From positions 67,085-131,084 of the forward strand of contig DASTPP010000135.1 of assembly GCA_035762175.1 (NCBI GenBank): a stretch of DNA of 64,000 nt. The letters run 5' to 3'. A model generated the notes under the pieces. That model worked only from the letters and a program-made list of their open reading frames with translations. It did not search any database and was not told the origin of the DNA. Within the stretch, counting starts at the first letter, position 1. The number at the start of each line of letters is the position of its first letter. This DNA is from DASTPP01 sp035762175 (GTDB lineage Bacteria; Myxococcota_A; Polyangia; Polyangiales; Polyangiaceae). Shown here in pieces: positions 56,960 to 64,000 of this stretch. Both the position numbers and the translations under genes were made by a program.

Positions 56960-57440
56960 GGCGGCCTCTTCTTGGAGAGCCCTCTCCTACGTACGAACCC
57001 GCCCAAACGCTCTACGCCCGCCCTCACGACGTGGCCCGGCGGCGTGAAGGCCCTGCCTTTGCCGGGTAGCCCCGCGTAGGCATTACCCTTGCAGTCGTCG
57101 CCACGGCCCCCTCGGTTGGGGGTCAGAGTGGAAATTGTCACGCCTCGTGCGCCCCCGAGGGGGTCAAAACGTGACTTGTCACGCTTCGTGGCCCCCTTGC
57201 GGGCTCGGGGGGCCCTGCGATTCACGTTTTTTGGCCCTCCGGTGGGCAAAATTGGCCCAACGATTCACGTTTTTTGGCCCCCGGTGGGCAAAATTGGCCC
57301 AACGATTCACGTTTTTGGGCCCCCGGTGGGCAAAATTGGCCCAACGATTCGCGTTTTTTCGGCTTCGAGGGTGTCCGAAAGCCCAATGGTTCACGTTTTG
57401 GGCCTCTGGGCAGGGCAAGCGAAGCCCAAGGGGGCACGAT
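56960..57440. repeat. Gene-free region with 42-bp tandem repeat (CGATTCACGTTTTTTGG core)
   Basis: About 480 bp without a gene. Copies of a 42-43 bp unit start near 57218, 57261, 57303, 57345 and, degenerate, 57387, each with a CGATTC(A/G)CGTTTTT core and a GTGGGCAAAATTGGCCC segment. The array abuts the 3' end of the Nudix gene (stop at 57441). Upstream, CGTGACTTGTCACG (57170-57183) is a perfect 6-bp palindrome with a 2-nt spacer, close to a second GTCACGC. The repeats are strikingly AT-rich for this genome. Possible promoter or recombination target. Confidence 0.85.
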
Positions 57441-58304
57441 CTAGATCGGCGCTTCTTCGCTGACGAAGCGCCCGTCGCGCAGCACGAAGCGCAAGGGCCC
57501 CTCGACGCGCCGCTCGGCGACGGGGTGGGCGGGGTCGCCGGGCAGTACTATCAGGGGCGGCTCGCCCGCCACGAAGTGGGGGCAGACCGGCAGGAGCGAC
57601 TGGCGCGCGGCGACGGCGAAGGCGTCGTCGACCGAGGCCGCGCCCGAGAGCAGCTCGAGGCAGCGCAGGGTGGGGGGCGCGAGCGTGAGCTGGCCGCCCT
57701 CGAAGCGCGCGATGATCTCGTCGGGCGTCGCCCAGAAGCCGCGGGTGGTCTCGCCGAGATCGCTCGCGCCCTCTTGGCCCTCGGGCGCGCGCAGCAAGAA
57801 GAAGAAGGTGTCGTAGCGGCGGGGCTCGGCCTCGGGGGTGACCCAGCGGGCGAAGGGGCACAGGGCAGAAAGATCGAGGCGCAGGCCGCGGCGGCGCAGC
57901 ACGTCGCCGAGCGCCGCGCTCGGGCCGAGCTCGGCGCGCAGCGAGAGCGCGTCGTCGTGCGCGAGGCGGCCACCTTCGACGGGCAAGAGGGCGGCCTCTT
58001 CGAGCGTCTCGCGGCAGGCCGCGACGGCGATGGTGCGGGGCGAGGCCGGCAGCTCGCACGCGGGGAAGGCGCCGGGCGGCTCGTTCGCGAGCTCGGCCCA
58101 GGCCTCGGCCGCGTCGGCGGGGTCGAGCTTGCCGCCGGGGAAGGCCACGACGCCCCCCATGAACGGCGACTTGGGGTGGCGCTCGATGCAGAAGACCTCG
58201 ACCCCCCGCGCGCCCGGGCGCAAGACGAGCACGGTGGCGGCGGGCGTGGGGGCGCTGGGCGTGCGGCCCGGGTCGAGATCGAGGCCGAGGGCGGGGCGCG
58301 TCAT
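57441..58304 (-). CDS. Nudix hydrolase (NUDT19/RP2p-like)
   Basis: A 287-residue cytosolic Nudix hydrolase starting at MTRPALGLDLDPG (ATG 58304). The Nudix box is spread by an insertion as in the RP2p/NUDT19 group: GGVVAFPGGKLDPAD (~47-61), a 45-residue insert, then ACRETLEEAALLPVEGG with the Rx-x-x-E-E catalytic glutamates. Further family marks are RWVTPEAEPRRYDTFFFLLRAP and TTRGFWATPDEIIARFEGGQLTLAPPTLRCLELL. Related enzymes cleave CoA or nucleotide diphosphate-linked compounds, but the exact substrate is not predictable. Short 79-bp gap to the M13 peptidase gene upstream in the same direction. Confidence 0.92.
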   Translation of the reverse strand: MTRPALGLDLDPGRTPSAPTPAATVLVLRPGARGVEVFCIERHPKSPFMGGVVAFPGGKLDPADAAEAWAELANEPPGAFPACELPASPRTIAVAACRETLEEAALLPVEGGRLAHDDALSLRAELGPSAALGDVLRRRGLRLDLSALCPFARWVTPEAEPRRYDTFFFLLRAPEGQEGASDLGETTRGFWATPDEIIARFEGGQLTLAPPTLRCLELLSGAASVDDAFAVAARQSLLPVCPHFVAGEPPLIVLPGDPAHPVAERRVEGPLRFVLRDGRFVSEEAPI

Positions 58305-58383
58305 GCGCGTACGCTCGCCCGGGCGGGCGCGGCGGGCAAGGCCCCGGCGGCCGCCGCGCGCGCGGGCCGGGCGGGGCGCGCGG

Positions 58384-60510
58384 CTACCAGATCTTGACCC
58401 GCTCGTCGGGCGACAGAAAGAGCGCCTCGCCCGGCTTGACGTTGAAGGCGGCGTACCAAGCATCGAGGTTGCGGACGACGGCGACGCGGTATTCGGAGGG
58501 GCTGTGCACGTCGGTGACGAGCCGGTTCGACAGCTCTTTCTCGCGGTAGAGGCGGCGCCAGACCTGCGCCCAGCCCAAGAAGAAGCGCTGGTCGCCCGTC
58601 AGCCCGTCGAGGGCGGGCGCCTCGCGGCCGCCGAGCGAGAGCTTGTAGGCGTCGTAGGCGATGGTGAGGCCGGCGAGGTCGGCGATGTTCTCGCCGAGGG
58701 TGAGGGCACCCTTGACGCACTGGGCCGGCTTGCCATCGCTCGCGGCGAAGGGGCAGTAGCGGTCGTACTGCGCGACGAGCCGGTCGGCCGCGGCCTTGAA
58801 TTTCGCCCGGTCGTCCTCCGTCCACCAGTTTTTGAGCGTGCCGGTGGCGTCGTACTGGCTGCCCTTGTCGTCGAAGCCGTGGCTGACCTCGTGGCCGATG
58901 ACGGCGCCGATGCCGCCGTAGTTGACGGCGTCGTCGGCGTTCGGGTCGAAGAAGGGCGGCTGCAAGATCGCGGCGGGGAAGACGATCTCGTTGCGGAGCG
59001 CGCTGTAGTACGCGTTCACGGTCATCGGGGTCATGCTCCACTCGTCGCGGTCGACCGGCTGGCCGAGCTTGGCGAGCTGGCGGTCGTACTCGAAGCGCCC
59101 GGCGCGCCGGTCGTTGCCGACGGGGTCGCCGGCCACGATCTTGAGCGCCGAGTAGTCGCGCCACTTCTTCGGGTAGCCGATCTTCGGGTTGTAGGTCGAG
59201 AGCTTCTCTTTGGCCTTGGCCTTGGTCTCGGCGCCCATCCACGTCAGGCCGTCGAGGCGCTTGCCCATCGCGGCGAGCAGGTTGCGCACGAGCTCGTCGG
59301 CGCGCGCCTTGGTGTCGGGGGTGAAGTGCTTGGCGACGTAGAGCTTGGCCACGGCCTCGCCGAGCGCCTGCGTGGTGTGGTCGACGCCGCGCTTCCAGCG
59401 CTCGCGCTGCTGGGGCGTGCCGGTCAGGGTCTTGCCGTAGAACTCGAAGTGCGCGTCGGCGAAGGCCTTGGCCAGCACCGGCGCCGACTCGGTGAGCAGG
59501 CGCAACGTGAGGTAGTCTTTCCAGACGGCGAGGGGCTGGCCGCGCACCAGCTTGGCCACGGCGGCGACGGCGGTGGGCTGCAGCACGTTGATCTCGGGCT
59601 GCTGGCCGAGGCCGACGCCCGCGAGCCAGGGCTGCCAGGGCACCTCGGGCGCGAGCTTCTGCAGCTCGGCCACCTTCATCTTGTTGTACGTCTTCTGCGG
59701 GTCGCGGTTCTGCAGGCGCGTCCAGTGCGCGGCCGCCATCTTCTCTTCGAGCGCGTAGACGGCGAGCGCCCGCGCCTCGGCGTTCTTGACGCCGGCGAGG
59801 CCGAGCATGGCGGCGGCGTACTTCTTGTAGCCCTCGCGCTGCGAGGCGAACTGCGCGTTCTTCGCGTCGTACATGTCGCGGTCGGGCAGCCCGAGGCCGC
59901 CCTGCGCGAGGTGGGCGACGTGCGCCTCGGGCCGGCGCGCGTCCTGGTAGACCGCGGCGACGAAGGGGCCGCCGGCGAGCGCGCGGGCGTCGGCGGCGAA
60001 GCGCGCGACGAGGCCCTCGACGTTCTTGATCGCGTTGATGGCGTCGAGCTCGGCGCGCAGCGGCGCGAGGCCCGCGGCCTCGACGGCGGCTTCGTTCATG
60101 AAGCTCTGGTAGAAGTCGCCGACCTGCCGCGCCTCGCCCGACGCGTCGCGCTGGCCCGCCGCCTCTTCGATGATCGCGCGCGTGCGCTCGTCGCTCAGGT
60201 CGGCGAGGGCCGAGAACATGCCATAGTTCGACTTGTCGGCAGGTATCGTGGTGGCGCGCTGCCAGGCGCCGCTGGCGTACTGGTAGAAGCTCTGGCCGGG
60301 CGAGACCGAGCGGTCCATGCCGGCGCGGTCGAAGCCCCACGCGCCGATCTGCGCCTTGGGCCGGTCGGGCGCGGGCGCCGGGGGCGCGGCTTCGGGGGGC
60401 GGGGGCGGCCTCGTGGCGGTCGGGGCGCTCGGGCTGCTGCAGGCGGCGAGCGCGAGCGCGGCGAGCCCGAGCGGGCGCCGGGCGAAGGGCGTGAGGGGCC
60501 GAAAACGCAT
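58384..60510 (-). CDS. M13-family zinc metallopeptidase (neprilysin/PepO-like)
   Basis: A 708-residue exported lipoprotein (ATG 60510), signal LGLAALALAAC with the lipobox cysteine near 24. The peptidase body starts GMDRSVSPGQSFYQYASGAW. Zinc motif HEVSH (GHEVSHGFDDKGSQYD, ~538-553) provides two His ligands and the catalytic Glu; the third ligand is the Glu of ENIADLAGLTIAYDA (~603-617). Other family marks are NAYYSALRNEIVFPAAILQPPFF, VNYGGIGAVIGHE and the ending PGEALFLSPDERVKIW. Length and motifs are complete. It cleaves oligopeptides outside the cytoplasm. With the exported prolyl oligopeptidase it suggests peptide scavenging. Confidence 0.96.
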   Translation of the reverse strand: MRFRPLTPFARRPLGLAALALAACSSPSAPTATRPPPPPEAAPPAPAPDRPKAQIGAWGFDRAGMDRSVSPGQSFYQYASGAWQRATTIPADKSNYGMFSALADLSDERTRAIIEEAAGQRDASGEARQVGDFYQSFMNEAAVEAAGLAPLRAELDAINAIKNVEGLVARFAADARALAGGPFVAAVYQDARRPEAHVAHLAQGGLGLPDRDMYDAKNAQFASQREGYKKYAAAMLGLAGVKNAEARALAVYALEEKMAAAHWTRLQNRDPQKTYNKMKVAELQKLAPEVPWQPWLAGVGLGQQPEINVLQPTAVAAVAKLVRGQPLAVWKDYLTLRLLTESAPVLAKAFADAHFEFYGKTLTGTPQQRERWKRGVDHTTQALGEAVAKLYVAKHFTPDTKARADELVRNLLAAMGKRLDGLTWMGAETKAKAKEKLSTYNPKIGYPKKWRDYSALKIVAGDPVGNDRRAGRFEYDRQLAKLGQPVDRDEWSMTPMTVNAYYSALRNEIVFPAAILQPPFFDPNADDAVNYGGIGAVIGHEVSHGFDDKGSQYDATGTLKNWWTEDDRAKFKAAADRLVAQYDRYCPFAASDGKPAQCVKGALTLGENIADLAGLTIAYDAYKLSLGGREAPALDGLTGDQRFFLGWAQVWRRLYREKELSNRLVTDVHSPSEYRVAVVRNLDAWYAAFNVKPGEALFLSPDERVKIW

Positions 60511-60674
60511 GGCGCATCCGTCGCAGAACGCGACGCCCGCAGCAAGGGCCGACGGGCGCGCGAAGGCCCGGTTCGGCCGCGAAATTGCGGGCGAACTTTC
60601 GGCCCGCGTCGGTGTTGTTCGCCCCGGGCGGGGCGCGCCCGCTCCGTCTGCAGAGCGACCCGGCGCGCGCCTCG

Positions 60675-62900
60675 TCAGAGCAGCCCGACGAAGGCCCGCA
60701 GCGCCTCTTTCTCGCCCCGGCTGAGCTCGGCGAGCCCCGCCTCGGGCGGCGCGCCCTGGTGGTAGAAGCGGGGCGCGCCCTCGGGCCCCCCGAAGCGCAC
60801 CGCGTCGAGCAGCGCGCCGAGGTCGGGGGCGCCGCCGTTGGTGAGGTAGGGCCACTTCTTGTCGAGCCGCCGCAGCGAGGGCACGCGCGCGCCCTCGTCA
60901 TGAACGTAGGGCATAACGCCCGTCTTCTCGTAGCCGCTGCGGCCCCAGACGAGGGGGCCCTCGCGCGAGAAGACGAGCGCCTCCCAGCGCTCGAAGGGCA
61001 CGCGCGAGGCTTCGACGTCGCTCGCGAGCCGGGCGGCGTGGCAGCGCTCGCAGCGGCGCTCGAACGCGGCGGCGCCCTCGCGCTCGAGGGGCGTGAAGGC
61101 CGGGGCGCGGCCGAGCGCGGCGGGGTTCGGGCGGTGGGTGAACTCCATCAAGAAGGTCATCAGCGAGCGTCGCAGCCCCTCGGGGCCGAGCTCGTGCTCC
61201 GAGGCGCCGAGCAGCGAGACCCAGGGCAGCTCGCCCGAGGGCGCCGAGAACCAAGGGTCGCGGCCGCTCCGCGCGCCGGCCACCCGGAACTCGTTGTCGG
61301 CCACGCTCGTCAGATCGGGGTCGAGGGCGCGCGAGAAGTGCGGGCGGTTGTTGAAGAGGCCGAGCAGGGGCTTGGTGCTGACGCGAACGTCGCCGCGGCC
61401 GGTGTGATGAACGCGCCCGTCGACGTAGCCTTCGAAGTGGCAGGTCTCGCAGGTGAAGCGGCTGAGCGGGCCTTCGCTATGGTTCCACGGGGCCATCAGC
61501 TTGGTGAAGAAGAGGGCCTCGCCCACCTTCGACGCGGCCGAGCGGGGCGGGGCGGCCGGCTCGGGCGGGGCCACGAGCGCGGGCAGGGCGTCGGGGCCCG
61601 GCGAGAGCTTGCCCCAGAGATCGAAGAGCGGGTCGGCGAAGACCAGCCCGCCGCCGTCGGCTTCGGCCAGCGCGGCGATGCCCGGCGGCGAGGGGCGGGC
61701 CTCGAGCCGGGGCGGCGCCCGCAGATCATCGCCCCAGTCGATCGCGAGCAGGCGATCGCCGCCGAAGCCCGACACCGTCGCCGAGAGGCCGGCGCCCCGC
61801 GCCCGGAGCAAGAGCGCCTTCGGGGTGATGACGCCCTCGGCCGAGACGTTGATCGCGGCGAGGCGCTCGGCCCGATCGTCGCCCGGCGCGACACGATAAA
61901 GGAAGGCGAACGAGTCGATGAACCCGAACGAGCCGCCGCTGCGATCGAGGGGGCGATCTTCGACGCCGCCCGCGACGACGAAGAGGGCCCCGCCTTGCGT
62001 GACGGCGTCGAAGCCCCAGATGGGGCCGTCGTGCCGAATGGTGACGGCGCCCTCGCCCCGCGGCAGCCCGCGCGCGTCGAGGCGGTAGATGACGAGGGCG
62101 TGATCGAGCAAGCAATCGACGATGAGGCGATCGCCCTCGCGCGCGATCCGGAAGGGGCCGCGGCCGGGGTTCAGCACGCGGCGCTCGCCCGCGCCGGGGG
62201 CGAGGGGGCCGCCGCCGCGCTCGCCCGCGCCGGGGGCGAGGGGGCCGCCGCGCTCGCCCCCGCGCCCCTTGCCTCGCTCTTCGACGCCGGGGCGCAGCTC
62301 GAGGGCGAAGAGCCGCCCCTCGCGGTCGTCGAGGGCGTAGACGATGTCGCCGGCGGCGGCCACGTCGCGCAGGCCGTGCGCGCCTTCGATCGCGAGGCGG
62401 CCCGCGGGCAGGGGGGCGTCGCCCTCGACCCGGTAGCGCCAGATCTCGTTCGATTGCTCTCCCGCGACGAAGAGTTCGCCGCCCGCGCCGACGGCGAGCC
62501 CGGTCGGCGAAGGGGGCGCGGGCGCGCGGGCGATTTCGGCGAGCGCGGCGTCGAGCAACACGATCGCGTCGCGGCCCCGCAAGATGCCGGCGAAGCGGGC
62601 GGCCCCGCCGCCGGCTGGCAAAGGCCGGATGGCGGTCGGGTCGGGGCCGAAGGCGCGGTCGGAGGGCGGCAGGCGGGCGAAGTCGGCGGCCGCGCGGCGC
62701 CCCTCTTCGAAGGCGGACAGGGGCGCGAGCGGGCCCGGCGCGGCCCCGGCCGCGGGCTCGCCGCCCGGCGGCCCCGAAGCCGGGCAGCCCGCCACGAAGA
62801 GCGCGCCGAGGGCGCCCGCCGCGAGCGCGCGCAGACCGCTCGCGGTCACGAGCGCCGGCAGGGCGCTCGCGGCAAGAGCAGAGGCGGACCGGGCCCGCAC
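60675..62900 (-). CDS. Di-heme MauG-like cytochrome lipoprotein with amino-terminal propeller
   Basis: A 741-residue exported lipoprotein. GTG 62900 gives the longest form; a GTG at 62849 (VTASGLRALAAGALGALFVAGC) gives a cleaner signal ending in a lipobox. Residues ~75-380 look like a propeller (strands with GLAVGAGGELFVAGEQSNEIW, DIVYALDDREGRLFALEL, FDAVTQGGALFVVAGG). The carboxy half has two heme sites, CETCH (~484) and CERCH (~616), in a di-heme peroxidase/MauG-like layout (KVGEALFFTKLM, RVHHTGRGDVRVSTKPLLGLFNNRPHFS, MTFLMEFTHRPNP, GGAPDLGALLDAVRFGG). Possible role in oxidising an extracellular partner; no mau genes nearby. An in-frame 33-36 bp DNA repeat lies in its propeller. Confidence 0.87.
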   Translation of the reverse strand: MRARSASALAASALPALVTASGLRALAAGALGALFVAGCPASGPPGGEPAAGAAPGPLAPLSAFEEGRRAAADFARLPPSDRAFGPDPTAIRPLPAGGGAARFAGILRGRDAIVLLDAALAEIARAPAPPSPTGLAVGAGGELFVAGEQSNEIWRYRVEGDAPLPAGRLAIEGAHGLRDVAAAGDIVYALDDREGRLFALELRPGVEERGKGRGGERGGPLAPGAGERGGGPLAPGAGERRVLNPGRGPFRIAREGDRLIVDCLLDHALVIYRLDARGLPRGEGAVTIRHDGPIWGFDAVTQGGALFVVAGGVEDRPLDRSGGSFGFIDSFAFLYRVAPGDDRAERLAAINVSAEGVITPKALLLRARGAGLSATVSGFGGDRLLAIDWGDDLRAPPRLEARPSPPGIAALAEADGGGLVFADPLFDLWGKLSPGPDALPALVAPPEPAAPPRSAASKVGEALFFTKLMAPWNHSEGPLSRFTCETCHFEGYVDGRVHHTGRGDVRVSTKPLLGLFNNRPHFSRALDPDLTSVADNEFRVAGARSGRDPWFSAPSGELPWVSLLGASEHELGPEGLRRSLMTFLMEFTHRPNPAALGRAPAFTPLEREGAAAFERRCERCHAARLASDVEASRVPFERWEALVFSREGPLVWGRSGYEKTGVMPYVHDEGARVPSLRRLDKKWPYLTNGGAPDLGALLDAVRFGGPEGAPRFYHQGAPPEAGLAELSRGEKEALRAFVGLL
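62181..62262. repeat. 33-36 bp in-frame tandem repeat in the MauG-like gene
   Basis: Two units, 62181-62216 and 62217-62249, plus a partial third, encoding GERGG(G)PLAPGA repeats. In-frame, so copy-number change would lengthen one propeller loop only. Confidence 0.75.
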
Positions 62901-62921
62901 CAGCGCCCGCGTCGGCCCGGG

Positions 62922-63099
62922 CTAACCAGCCGCCGCTGGGCTTGAAGCTCGCCCCCGCGGCGGGGGTCGTGGTCATCGTGGCCGTCGCGCGCGGGGCGGC
63001 CGCGTCGGTCGTGGTGGGCTTGACCTCGGGCTTCTTCTCTTCGCAGCCGAGCAGCGAGAGCGATATGGCGGCGAGCGCCGTGATGGTAGCAAGCTTCAT
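62922..63099 (-). CDS. Small lipoprotein with a one-base frame slip at its stop
   Basis: ATG 63099 preceded by GGAGGAGGT (63103-63111), the best ribosome site in the window. The product begins MKLATITALAAISLSLLGCEE: a lipobox signal with Cys19, then KKPEVKPTTTDAAAPRATAT and SFKPSGGW. A TAG lies at 62922-62924 but is one base out of frame (178 nt). In the given sequence the frame instead stays open to 61726, through the next gene in another frame. A single extra base in TGGTTAG would explain this, as a real slip or a sequence error. Short Thr/Ala/Lys-rich lipoproteins of about 58 residues are common in these bacteria. Function unknown. Confidence 0.65.
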
Positions 63100-63245
63100 G
63101 AGACCTCCTCCGTCGCGTGGGCGCCCCCCAAGGCGTTGAACCACACCTGCGCCCGCTTGCGAAGGGGCGGCGTGCCCCGCCGACGCCACGCCTCGGGGCA
63201 AGGCGTCGGGCGAGGCAGCTCGGGGCCCGCCGCCGGGCGGGGGGT

Positions 63246-63434
63246 AGCGGGCCGTCGCCCGGGGCCCGATGCCGGGTTGGGGGCAGCGGGCCGTCGCCCG
63301 GGGCCCGGGGTCCGCCGCCAGGGGGCAGCGGGCTGCCCGGGGCGCCGGGCGGGGCGGCGGGGGCGCTCGCTCAGGGCTCGACGACGCTGGGCGGCGGGGG
63401 CGCTCGCTCAGGGCTCGACGCTGGGCGGCGTGAC
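63246..63434. repeat. Tandem repeats at and beyond the 3' end of the last gene
   Basis: Two arrays. Around 63246, 63285 and 63327, 39-42 bp units with the core AGCGGGCCGTCGCCCGGGGC. Around 63361 and 63398, two ~37-bp units that include the stop codon and last codons of the gene ending at 63408 (CGCTCGCTCAGGGCTCGACG core). No gene lies in 63112-63245. Confidence 0.8.
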
Positions 63435-64000
63435 GGGCACGACGGCGCCGGGGGCGAGCTCGCGGACGAGCTCGCGGATCTCGGCGAGCGCGGGATCGTT
63501 CTCGGTCACGTCGGCCGCCGACACGAGCGAGAGCACGTTGCGGGCCCCGTCGTTGAGCGTGGCGGCGTCCGTCGTGCCGAGAGAATACGAGCTCGAGACG
63601 GTCTTGAGCCACTCGGCGTAGGCGACGATGGCCTTGCCGCGCGCGAGCTCGGCCCGCGTGCTCGCCTTGAGCGCGCCCACGGTGCTCGCGAACGAGGCGG
63701 TCTTCTTCGCGTACGTCAGCGGCTCGACCCAGCTCGCCACCACCTCGATCGGGTCGGCGTCGGCCGCCGCCGCCTCGCCCTGGCAGGGCGCGAGCACCTG
63801 CGAGAGCACCATCGAGTCGCCCGGCGCCAGGTGCTGCGGCTTCACCCGGTACGGGTCGGCCGAGTACTCTTCGCCGTAGAAGCGCTTCATCGACAGGTAC
63901 CACGGCAGGCGCGCCTGAATCTGCACGTTGCGCGCGGCCACCTCGACCGACTCGGCGAAGCGCTGGCCGAACATGCGCCAGGCCTCCTCTTTCGAGTCGA
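63408..64000 (-). CDS. Carboxy part of a protein of unknown function (runs off right edge)
   Basis: At least 197 residues, open to the window edge; the in-frame ATG at 63974 is preceded by protein-like DSKEEAWR, so the true start is probably outside. Segments: FAESVEVAARNVQIQARLPW, SMKRFYGEEYSADPYRVKPQ, HLAPGDSMVLSQVLAPCQGE, PIEVVASWVEPLTYAKKTAS, ALKASTRAELARGKAIVAYA, and DPALAEIRELVRELAPG. The AELARGKAIVAYAEWLK helix and the mixed strand-helix pattern recall the carboxy domain of VWA proteins such as YfbK, but this is a weak guess. The stop and last codons lie in a 37-bp duplication. Confidence 0.7.
   Translation of the reverse strand, partial: DSKEEAWRMFGQRFAESVEVAARNVQIQARLPWYLSMKRFYGEEYSADPYRVKPQHLAPGDSMVLSQVLAPCQGEAAAADADPIEVVASWVEPLTYAKKTASFASTVGALKASTRAELARGKAIVAYAEWLKTVSSSYSLGTTDAATLNDGARNVLSLVSAADVTENDPALAEIRELVRELAPGAVVPVTPPSVEP

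Noticed and set aside
57218..57420. CRISPR or tRNA-like repeat
   Set aside because: The repeats are contiguous without distinct spacers, and no cloverleaf can be drawn.

Overview
The window is about 64 kb of very GC-rich DNA with strong third-position GC bias. It is most likely from a myxobacterium (Myxococcota, probably a Polyangia relative), possibly a metagenome-assembled genome. The evidence is: an FG-GAP protein with a MYXO-CTERM-like sorting tail; many lipoproteins with Gly/Ser/Thr/Asn-rich linkers, including one with the CNSLFGID start common in myxobacteria; two Hanks-type kinases, one fused to an AAA ATPase; VWA proteins and DUF6065-like and DUF4139 proteins. No rRNA, tRNA, CRISPR array, phage or secondary-metabolite cluster was seen.

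Layout. 1-10 kb: the amino part of a Ser/Thr kinase, a decayed prolyl oligopeptidase, a methyltransferase, an Rpn-like EGKA-repeat protein, an FHA protein, a quinone-reductase remnant, and the methanethiol oxidase (SBP56)-membrane protein pair. 10-26 kb: a 3-hydroxyisobutyrate dehydrogenase-like gene and a divergent LysR gene, a Zn alcohol dehydrogenase, a Cys-repeat lipoprotein, phosphoketolase, the FG-GAP MYXO-CTERM protein, an aldo/keto reductase with a divergent LysR gene, a palindrome-rich intergenic region, an NTF2-like lipoprotein, an AraC regulator and a truncated LysR. 26-42 kb: a PknK-like kinase-ATPase with a zinc-ribbon neighbour, a cupin, a DUF6065-like protein, a Tat-exported epimerase, a D-aminoacylase-like amidohydrolase, two cytochrome c lipoproteins, a gluconolactonase remnant, a methyltransferase and an IS701-like transposase remnant. 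42-64 kb: an intact prolyl oligopeptidase, a tandem DUF4139 pair, a TlpA-like thioredoxin, several envelope lipoproteins, a MutH homologue between two VWA proteins, a Nudix hydrolase, an M13 peptidase, a di-heme MauG-like lipoprotein and small lipoproteins.

Much of the content faces the cell envelope: about 18 products carry lipoprotein, Tat or sorting signals. Regulators sit beside simple metabolic genes rather than in one large pathway, so the region reads as a mosaic of short operons.

The most unusual feature is the number of short tandem arrays (period about 27-46 bp). Many start at or just after the 3' end of a gene. In one case a 38-bp duplication appears to have pushed a gene out of frame past its own stop, giving a 1143-codon read-through. 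Several genes are fragments (prolyl oligopeptidase, quinone reductase, LysR, gluconolactonase, transposase), which points to active decay and rearrangement. A MutH-type mismatch-repair nuclease, classically a gammaproteobacterial protein, is also unexpected here.
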